A program made the position numbers and the translations under genes. Shown in pieces: positions 7,986-12,036 of a stretch of 18,494 nucleotides of DNA (its first letter is position 1; every line of letters starts with the position of its first letter). The notes below the pieces were generated by a model that saw only the letters and a list, made by a program, of their open reading frames with translations, searched no databases and had not been told where the DNA came from. Source of the DNA: Gammaproteobacteria bacterium (GTDB lineage Bacteria > Pseudomonadota > Gammaproteobacteria > Pseudomonadales > Azotimanducaceae); contig NZEI01000104.1 of the NCBI GenBank assembly GCA_002690405.1, forward strand, positions 12,058 through 30,551, written 5' to 3'.

Positions 7986-8170
7986 TGCCAAGACCAAACA
8001 CAATAGGTGCGCCAACAATACAGATGAGTACGTTGCTGAAAGTGGACCAGCTAGACAAGTTACAGAAGATTGCACACAAGGCACGTAAAGACGGGGCCAA
8101 ACATATCAGCGCGGCCAGTCTGATTAGGGACGCAGTCGATGATTGGCTTGCCAAGAATGACCAAGTATAA
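7985..8170 (+). CDS. Small ribbon-helix-helix-like DNA-binding protein
   Basis: A 61-residue protein starting at the ATG of a TGATG overlap with the helicase stop; a GTG three bases earlier is possible. The sequence MSTLLKVDQLDKLQKIA, then SAASLIRDAVDDWLAKND, fits the RHH pattern: one short strand, helix A, then helix B with an xxSxLIRxAVxxWL consensus, as in Arc/CopG/MetJ repressors. Such dimers bind palindromic operators, so it may repress its own operon or a phage promoter. Target sites are unknown. Confidence in the fold is moderate because the protein is short. Confidence 0.65.
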   Translation: MPRPNTIGAPTIQMSTLLKVDQLDKLQKIAHKARKDGAKHISAASLIRDAVDDWLAKNDQV

Positions 8171-8357
8171 ACCTTTTCACACACATTCATGCGGTCATGT
8201 TGCCTGTGATTTCTGTGGCGCACTAACAAGAGGGCGTGTATATCATAACAGCAAAGAGGTTGTATGTGGTGCGTGTCGCAGACCCATAAGGAGATTGTCC
8301 GATGAAGAACAAGATAAAATATGGCAGAGGCTCACCCGTAGCGCGGGTTCTTTCTGA
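8139..8357 (+). CDS. Small zinc-binding protein
   Basis: A 72-residue protein with HSCGHVACDFC (potential ligands Cys/His) and VCGACRR, that is C-x2-C pairs about 20 residues apart, consistent with a zinc ribbon or treble-clef finger. AGGGA lies eight bases before the ATG at 8139, which makes it preferable to the ATG at 8157; it overlaps the previous gene by 32 bases. The C-terminus is helical and charged. No family recognised. It belongs to the rightward replication operon and may be a transcription or nucleic-acid-binding accessory. Confidence 0.6.
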   Translation: MIGLPRMTKYKPFHTHSCGHVACDFCGALTRGRVYHNSKEVVCGACRRPIRRLSDEEQDKIWQRLTRSAGSF

Positions 8358-8535
8358 CAGACTGTGGCGTCAGCGTGTCGTTAAAAGCAAGAAAATATAT
8401 AACCGGAAAAAACTAAAGCCCCTCAACGGGGCTTTTGATTTTCTGGGGTACAGGTTTTACAAGGTTCCGGTGACCATGTGTGTGGGTCTCGCATCTGGAA
8501 ACCCGTACCCTCACATGATGGACAATCAAATGTGA
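8302..8535 (+). CDS. arfA: Candidate ArfA-like alternative ribosome-rescue factor, frame passes through terminator
   Basis: A strongly basic protein with an excellent AAGGAG site eight bases before the ATG. Residues 16-36 (ending RQRVVKSKKIYNRK) resemble the ArfA core, written from memory as D-P-L-F-R-x-R-V-x-K-x-K-K-G-K-G-S-Y-x-R-K, though the GKGS portion is missing. ArfA recruits RF2 to ribosomes stalled on messages without a stop codon. Its own message is normally truncated inside the ORF by a hairpin. The same arrangement is seen here: codons 39-45 form a GC-rich terminator stem (8415-8435), with no stop codon until 8533. A transcript ending at the U-tract would be non-stop and encode about 45 residues. 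Residues after ~45 are probably not in the functional product. Confidence 0.55.
   Translation: MKNKIKYGRGSPVARVLSDRLWRQRVVKSKKIYNRKKLKPLNGAFDFLGYRFYKVPVTMCVGLASGNPYPHMMDNQM
8415..8440. terminator. Bidirectional intrinsic terminator between convergent genes, inside the ArfA-like frame
   Basis: AAAGCCCC (8415-8422), loop TCAAC, GGGGCTTT (8428-8435): a perfect 8-bp stem. On the plus strand it is followed by TTTTGATTTT; on the minus strand by AGTTTTTT. It therefore can end both the rightward primase operon and the leftward regulator pair. The minus-strand zinc protein's stop codon lies in the loop. Confidence 0.8.
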
Positions 8536-8614
8536 TAGGCGGTGCCATAGGCCAATCTGCGTCACCTTGAATGCTAGTTACTTCATCTATCTGCTGTTCG
8601 TAAAAATCTGACAT
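8423..8614 (-). CDS. Small DnaJ-type zinc-finger protein
   Basis: A 63-residue acidic protein with FDCPSCEGTGF, a clear C-x2-C-x-G-x-G repeat of the DnaJ cysteine-rich domain, and a second pair CKTC 21 residues later. Together they could bind one zinc. It lacks the J-domain, so it is an isolated zinc knuckle rather than a co-chaperone. It overlaps the 3' end of the winged-helix gene by 32 bases and probably depends on translational coupling with it. Its stop is in the loop of the bidirectional terminator. Confidence 0.65.
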   Translation of the reverse strand: MSDFYEQQIDEVTSIQGDADWPMAPPITFDCPSCEGTGFQMRDPHTWSPEPCKTCTPENQKPR

Positions 8615-9140
8615 TTGTGTTTACGTGCTTTCCTTTTTGTTTATCTGTGTCTGGTGAATAATCTAGGGATGGTGTGATGCTTTCACAATCTAAACCAGCT
8701 TGTCTTTTGCCGCGTCTGTATTCGTCAAGGGCATTGATGTAGTAGCGTGTGCCGGTTTCGTTAACCGTCTGAATATGAAAATCAATATACCAGTTGTGAG
8801 CCTCAACAAGTGTAGGGCTGGCTTTAAATGTTGCACCCTTACCTGTTTCTCTTGCCTCATCAACTTCAACCCAACCGCTTGCCTTACACTCTTCGACCAT
8901 TGTGTGCGCGGCTTGCCAGCTTATGCCTAACTCTTCTGCGATAGCTTTCTTGGTGTAAAGTGACTTTACATGTGCCGCTATAAACATCTGCCTCGCAAAA
9001 GTATTTCTGGCTGGAGAGGAATTAAAATATCTCTGAAGGGGTGTGGCCATGCGAGTTTGACGGCCCTTATAAACTGCAATCTGATGCTTGGCCTGTTCAA
9101 TGCCATACTGTGTGCGTAATTCTTTTTCTACATTGTCCAT
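8583..9140 (-). CDS. Winged-helix transcriptional regulator
   Basis: A 185-residue protein. Residues ~52-95 (YTKKAIAEELGISWQAAHT, then MVEECKASGWVEV) form a typical helix-turn-helix with a wing, of the MarR/IclR-like or replication-initiator type. The N-terminal ~50 residues are basic and the C-terminal ~70 are polar. It is transcribed away from the repeat-rich spacer at 9141-9623, so it is the prime candidate for binding the GTCATCA-type sites there, either as repressor or replication initiator. That link is inference. Promoter boxes lie at 9178-9205, and one ATCGTCAT site overlaps the expected start of transcription. Confidence 0.75.
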   Translation of the reverse strand: MDNVEKELRTQYGIEQAKHQIAVYKGRQTRMATPLQRYFNSSPARNTFARQMFIAAHVKSLYTKKAIAEELGISWQAAHTMVEECKASGWVEVDEARETGKGATFKASPTLVEAHNWYIDFHIQTVNETGTRYYINALDEYRRGKRQAGLDCESITPSLDYSPDTDKQKGKHVNTNVRFLRTADR

Positions 9141-9177
9141 CTGTCTTTGTCCCTTCTGTCACTATTATTCTATCGTC

Positions 9178-9205
9178 ATTTTAATGGTGTTATACTAGAA
9201 CGCAA
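9178..9205 (-). promoter_or_regulatory. Promoter candidate for winged-helix regulator
   Basis: Minus strand TTGCGT (9205-9200), 16-base spacer, TAAAAT (9183-9178). The ATCGTCAT motif at 9172-9179 overlaps the -10 and start site, which suggests autoregulation. Confidence 0.45.
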
Positions 9206-9232
9206 CCCCTTTGAAATAAATTAATCCGTTTT

Positions 9233-9319
9233 TTATCGTCATCAACCGTCATCCATCGTCATCATTTGTCATCATATCCGGTGTACACAGTCTGTTTTGA
9301 TGACGGTTGATGACGATAA
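9233..9319. repeat. Perfect 21-bp inverted repeat built of GTCATC units
   Basis: The left arm 9233-9253 (starting TTATCGTCATCAACC) is the exact reverse complement of the right arm 9299-9319 (ending GGTTGATGACGATAA). The 45-base spacer contains two more GTCATCA units. The arms themselves are composed of two tandem half-sites each. Confidence 0.9.
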
Positions 9320-9393
9320 GATGACAATAAGCCGGTGTCTATTGTCATCACATAACCGCCTGTAATGTCTAGTGTTTACCAGATGAAATGGTA

Positions 9394-9527
9394 GATGATG
9401 ACGATGATGACGATATATTTATGATTTAATGCGTTAGTGTCTTATTATAAGAACAAATACAGAACAAACAAGAGAAAAAAGTATGACAGGTAATTTTGTG
9501 CGGTTTTATTGTCATCATCGTCATCAT
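9394..9527. repeat. Second inverted pair of tandem TGATGACRAT sites
   Basis: ATGATGACGATGATGACGAT at 9395-9414 faces its reverse complement at 9508-9527, with 19 of 20 positions matching. The 93 bases between are AT-rich. Each arm carries two tandem TGATGAC units nine bases apart. Confidence 0.85.
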
Positions 9528-9563
9528 GTATATTCCGCAGTACAGAGTGACAGACTGTGTAGT

Positions 9564-9592
9564 TTGACATAGACACTAGACATGTCTACTGT
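9564..9592 (+). promoter_or_regulatory. Promoter of resolvase operon with embedded palindromic operator
   Basis: Perfect -35 TTGACA (9564-9569), 17-base spacer, TACTGT (9587-9592). A 12-bp palindrome, TAGACATGTCTA (9577-9588), covers the spacer end and the first bases of the -10. Repressor binding there would block polymerase. Confidence 0.55.
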
Positions 9593-9623
9593 TTAGACAT
9601 AGACACAGTCGGGGAATATAATA

Positions 9624-10082
9624 ATGACAATAGTAGGCGTGGACATCGGGACACACTGTGGTGTTGCGTGGAAGTCCGGTGATGAAGTGTCAGTCACTTC
9701 TATAGATACGAGTAAGGCCCGAATGATGGGCGGTGGTATGAGAGCATTAACTCTCAGACGCGAACTCGAAAAACTTTTTGAAGCAATAGGTCCGGTGACT
9801 GAACTGGCCTTTGAGAATGTTGAGAGACACAGCGCGACATACGCGGCTCAGATATATGGGGAACTGCGTGGTGTCTTGATGTCTGTCTGTGAAGAGATGG
9901 CGATTCCATATCGAGGCATCGGCGTGACCACAGTCAAGAAGCATGTTGCCGGTTCCGGCATTGCGAAGAAAGACAAAGTCCGATTGGTGGTCACCAGTCA
10001 GTTTCCTGATGTGCATGTGGCGAATGATGACGAAAGCGATGCGCTGTCTGTCCTTATGTGTGTAATAGATGAGGTATCTTGA
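9624..10082 (+). CDS. RuvC-like Holliday junction resolvase
   Basis: A 152-residue RNase H-fold nuclease that would cleave four-way DNA junctions, for example before packaging. Motif 1 is VGVDIGTHCGVAW (Asp7), motif 2 LAFENVERHS (Glu64), a loop VAGSGIAKKDKV is like the conserved RuvC G-x-G-x-A-x-K-x-x-V segment, and the last motif NDDESDALSVL supplies acidic residues 135-139. The four carboxylates match RuvC spacing and the length is typical. GGGGAA lies about 9 bases before the ATG. Its stop overlaps the next start as TGATG. Confidence 0.87.
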   Translation: MTIVGVDIGTHCGVAWKSGDEVSVTSIDTSKARMMGGGMRALTLRRELEKLFEAIGPVTELAFENVERHSATYAAQIYGELRGVLMSVCEEMAIPYRGIGVTTVKKHVAGSGIAKKDKVRLVVTSQFPDVHVANDDESDALSVLMCVIDEVS

Positions 10083-10303
10083 TGTCCGGTGAAATTGTCA
10101 GAGTAGATTTTGGTTCTGCTAAAAGGCGTTACCTGATGGGCTGTCCCGAATGTGAGAGTGTCAACTGGAATGTGGTGATGGACCCAGACACAGGCTCGAC
10201 ACTGTCTGCCAATCCAGACGCAGACGTAGACATGGAATGTTCCGGTATCACATGCGCTGACTGCGGGTTTCATATAGACATGCAAGGCACACCCGTAAAC
10301 TAG
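10082..10303 (+). CDS. Small zinc-ribbon protein
   Basis: A 73-residue acidic protein with two C-x2-C knuckles, MGCPECES (about residues 20-24) and ITCADCGF (about 58-62), forming a likely zinc ribbon. The start is the ATG of the TGATG overlap with the resolvase stop. A TTG one codon earlier is possible but less likely. No family recognised. It shares the resolvase promoter. Confidence 0.65.
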   Translation: MSGEIVRVDFGSAKRRYLMGCPECESVNWNVVMDPDTGSTLSANPDADVDMECSGITCADCGFHIDMQGTPVN

Positions 10304-10307
10304 GCAC

Positions 10308-10341
10308 AAAAAAAGGGCGGCACCCCGAAGGATACCGCCCT
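10308..10341 (-). terminator. Strong intrinsic terminator of the leftward CobS-CobT operon
   Basis: On the minus strand a 12-bp stem (AGGGCGGUAUCC with GGGUGCCGCCCU, two G-U pairs) closes on a UUCG tetraloop and is followed by a T7 run at 10314-10308. It begins four bases after the stop of the last leftward gene. On the plus strand there is no T-run, so it acts on leftward transcription. Confidence 0.92.
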
Positions 10342-10345
10342 ATGT

Positions 10346-10768
10346 CTATGCACTGAGATATGCACGAAGTGTTTTTAATATCTCATCAATTGCCGCCAAG
10401 GCTTTCATACTTGGAACCTTGTCTGGCAAATCTTCTTCCAGAGACACAGGCGTACCCGTCCCGATAGACAGGGCGCGGATACGCTGTGCAACTTTGAGCC
10501 TGAGATAATCAGCGATGCCTTTGGGCAGTGGTGTTCTGCCCGAAGACCAGTTCTTCATGGTCTGATTGGTTACGCCAAACAATGCACGTAACTCCACCGG
10601 TTCCATGTCTAGGGCAAGTAGACTTATCCGCAACTGAGCCGGTGACAGAGTGTTCTGTGTCTGTCTAGGGTCTTCAATTGGGAAGTGGTCTACCCACCCC
10701 ATCGGCTTGCGCTTCTTTGCAAACCTTTTGCGAAGCAATGCTTCCGGTACTGAAGGGGCTACTGTCAT
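10346..10768 (-). CDS. XRE-like helix-turn-helix protein
   Basis: A 140-residue basic protein. Residues ~41-90 (LSPAQLRISLLALDMEPVEL, then RALFGVTNQTMKNWSSGRTP) fit the Cro/C1 HTH layout, with a recognition helix at VTNQTMKNW. It would bind DNA as a regulator. It is the last gene of the leftward operon and starts within an ATGA overlap with the preceding gene. GGAGG is eight bases upstream. The basic N-terminal ~25 residues (RKRFAKKRK) may add DNA contacts. Confidence 0.72.
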   Translation of the reverse strand: MTVAPSVPEALLRKRFAKKRKPMGWVDHFPIEDPRQTQNTLSPAQLRISLLALDMEPVELRALFGVTNQTMKNWSSGRTPLPKGIADYLRLKVAQRIRALSIGTGTPVSLEEDLPDKVPSMKALAAIDEILKTLRAYLSA

Positions 10769-11349
10769 GTGACTAGCCTCCTCTCTATCGCACTGCGACA
10801 GTCCTCAAACATCTTGGCCTTGACCTCGCCCACCTTCTTTTTCAGAAGCCAGAGCGGGGCTTCAAAACCATGCTGGTCACGGTCTGTCAGCTTACCACGT
10901 TGAACGATGGTAGATTTAGCAAACCACTCAGGTTCAATTAAGTCTGCTAAGTCGATGAGTAGTGCCTTGTCTGTTTCATTTTTGATTTTGCCATAAAACA
11001 AAACAGCATTGTTACTATCTGTCCCATCCTTTAACAGACCCATCTTTATGAGATTTTCCTCATACCAGTCTGCGTTTTGTAAGGTGTTTTGTCCCCATCC
11101 CAAGACCTCTTTTATTCTGTCTGGGTGTAGAAAAACAGAGCGCGGTATGGGCCTGTATTGGTCCTCAATACACTTGAGGAATTCAGCTTCATCAACCACA
11201 CGCACAGTGTCACCATAGTCTGTCGTGCCTTTCCAGAGGACAACCACCTTAGTTCCTTTTGGAAACTTACGTGACCGCCCGTCCGTCTTAGCCCGATAGG
11301 GAAGTTTAAAGTTGTATCCCACAACCGGATTAGAATTTGACTGGCTCAT
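10765..11349 (-). CDS. Hypothetical protein
   Basis: A 194-residue soluble, charged protein not assigned to a family. The first half has beta-like segments (TKVVVLWKGTTDYG, TVRVVDEAEF). The middle (DRIKEVLGWGQNTLQNADWY) looks like a small helical module that could include a winged-helix, and the end is a basic helix (LLKKKVGEVKAKMFEDC). It overlaps both neighbours and shares the operon with the HTH protein. AGGAG lies about 9 bases before the ATG. No toxin-antitoxin signature could be confirmed. Confidence 0.65.
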   Translation of the reverse strand: MSQSNSNPVVGYNFKLPYRAKTDGRSRKFPKGTKVVVLWKGTTDYGDTVRVVDEAEFLKCIEDQYRPIPRSVFLHPDRIKEVLGWGQNTLQNADWYEENLIKMGLLKDGTDSNNAVLFYGKIKNETDKALLIDLADLIEPEWFAKSTIVQRGKLTDRDQHGFEAPLWLLKKKVGEVKAKMFEDCRSAIERRLVT

Positions 11350-11551
11350 GACTCCCCGCTCCTATTTTGATTTCATTAATCATGTCTATGACATATTCCA
11401 TATCACCTTGGTCCGGGTCATAGAACGAAGTGTCATAGTAGTTAAGGCCAACCTTAACCAGTACGGGAACATCACTGCCATACAGCGGATGTTCATAAAG
11501 TGTGACACCTGATACGGTGTACAGTTCAGCCGGTTTATTTACGTTAGTCAT
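11330..11551 (-). CDS. Small hypothetical protein
   Basis: A 73-residue acidic protein with no recognised motif. It overlaps the preceding gene by 8 bases and the following one by 20, indicating coupled translation. GGAG is about eight bases upstream of the chosen ATG at 11551. Predicted mixed strand and helix, no membrane segment. Confidence 0.6.
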   Translation of the reverse strand: MTNVNKPAELYTVSGVTLYEHPLYGSDVPVLVKVGLNYYDTSFYDPDQGDMEYVIDMINEIKIGAGSHEPVKF

Positions 11552-11732
11552 TAGTCATCTCCACTTCATTGACAGGATGTACATCTTCCATAGTCCATTC
11601 GTGACCATCATCTGCTTTGACCCAATCAGTGTCATTTTGCTTTGCCATCTGCCAAGCTGTATCCGCATTGGGTGCTTCAAGGATTAGTTCATATCCCACG
11701 TCCATCGTGGCGGTTACCTTAAATTTTGGCAT
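11544..11732 (-). CDS. Small hypothetical protein (MPKFKV-type)
   Basis: A 62-residue acidic protein. The ATG at 11732 is preferred over one 17 codons earlier because AGAAGGA lies about 8 bases upstream and the extra N-terminus is not homologous-looking. The pattern of a short strand (KFKVTATMDVGYELILEA), then a helix (ADTAWQMAKQ) and a C-terminal strand, resembles small alpha/beta phage proteins. It shares its opening and general layout with the next gene upstream, so they may be diverged duplicates. Confidence 0.6.
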   Translation of the reverse strand: MPKFKVTATMDVGYELILEAPNADTAWQMAKQNDTDWVKADDGHEWTMEDVHPVNEVEMTND

Positions 11733-11913
11733 TTGAGTTTTCCTTCTCCAGAATTTGCATGTGTGTGGCTTGGGCGTTGCCAACTTGGCCCCCTACTACT
11801 CGCGCCCATTCACTCTGGGCATTTGCTTCCAGTTCGGCTTGACTGTTTCCAGAAACAGTGACGCTCCTCCAAACAGTTCCATAAACTTCTACTTTTGCTG
11901 TAAATTTAGACAT
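11719..11913 (-). CDS. Small hypothetical protein (MSKFTAKV-type)
   Basis: A 64-residue protein whose message begins just after the type I hammerhead. The ATG at 11913 is chosen because GAGAGGT lies about 8 bases upstream; the longer frame to 11982 would run backwards through the ribozyme cleavage site and is therefore rejected. Strand-rich N-terminus (KVEVYGTVWRSVTVSG) followed by a helix (QAELEANAQSEWARVV). Resembles the next gene downstream in layout. Function unknown. Confidence 0.62.
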   Translation of the reverse strand: MSKFTAKVEVYGTVWRSVTVSGNSQAELEANAQSEWARVVGGQVGNAQATHMQILEKENSNAKI

Positions 11914-11926
11914 TGTATTACCTCTC

Positions 11927-11945
11927 GTCTGTGTCTGTGTCTGTG
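11927..11945. repeat. Tandem GTCTGT leader repeat after hammerhead 1
   Basis: Three tandem TCTGTG-type units. On the transcribed strand they form an unstructured CAGACACAGACACAGAC spacer between the ribozyme and the ribosome-binding site. Confidence 0.75.
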
Positions 11946-11948
11946 GGT

Positions 11949-12002
11949 CTACCACTACGCTATGCGTTTCGGCCCAGACCATCGGGCCTCATCAGGTGGC
12001 AG
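11949..12002 (-). ncRNA. Type I hammerhead ribozyme between CobT-like gene and small-gene cluster
   Basis: Read on the minus strand from 12002: CUGCCAC (stem I, 5' side), the invariant core CUGAUGA, stem II GGCCC with GGGCC around an 8-base loop, the invariant GAAA, then stem III CGC with GCG closed by AUA, cleavage triplet GUA, and GUGGUAG (stem I, 3' side). Stem I has seven pairs including one G-U. Stem II starts with the canonical G-C pair. Cleavage is expected between 11956 and 11955. The open stem is stem I, hence type I. The downstream product keeps a 42-nt leader with the CAGACA spacer and a good ribosome-binding site. All conserved core bases are present. Confidence 0.9.
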
Positions 12003-12026
12003 GGGCCACCACCGAAGCGGTGACCC
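12003..12026 (-). other. GC-rich hairpin immediately upstream of hammerhead 1
   Basis: Minus-strand GGGUCACC pairs with GGUGGCCC (one G-U); the stem can extend by a G-C pair. It lies ten bases after the CobT-like stop and directly before the ribozyme. It would sit at the 3' end of the cleaved CobT-like message. No U-tract follows, so it is not an intrinsic terminator. Confidence 0.75.
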
Positions 12027-12036
12027 CGTGTTAAGT

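Larger units (their letters stand above)
9141..9623. other. Repeat-rich AT-rich intergenic control region, candidate origin/operator array
   Basis: 483 bases without a supported gene between divergent regulator and resolvase genes. I count 14 GTCAT/ATGAC cores between 9175 and 9524, most within the decamer ATYGTCATCA or its complement TGATGACRAT, in both orientations. Chance expectation for one pentamer on both strands over 350 bases is below one. An AT-rich stretch (about 9412-9480) is free of the motif and is flanked by inverted pairs of it. This layout, iterons beside an AT-rich segment, suits a replication origin. Equally, it could be an operator array for the divergent regulator. Confidence 0.7.

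Noticed and set aside
9483..9572. 29-codon ORF starting ATGACAGGTAAT
   Set aside because: It is mostly a by-product of the GTCATCATCGTCATCAT repeat (coding His-His-Arg-His-His) and ends inside the resolvase promoter; poor ribosome-binding site.
11927..11945. TGTCTGTGTCTG repeats as a CRISPR or mobile-element trace
   Set aside because: Units are 6 bases without spacers or flanking target duplications; they are leader repeats.
11914..11982. Longer start (ATG at 11982) for the small protein ending at 11719
   Set aside because: The extension lies within and just after the ribozyme and CAGACA repeats; the ATG at 11913 has a proper ribosome-binding site and lies after the cleavage point.
11949..12027. 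Alternative type III reading of hammerhead 1 using the upstream GGUG segment as cleavage strand
   Set aside because: It would place G at position 17, which is not cleaved by hammerheads, and leaves stem III unpaired. The type I fold satisfies all conserved positions.
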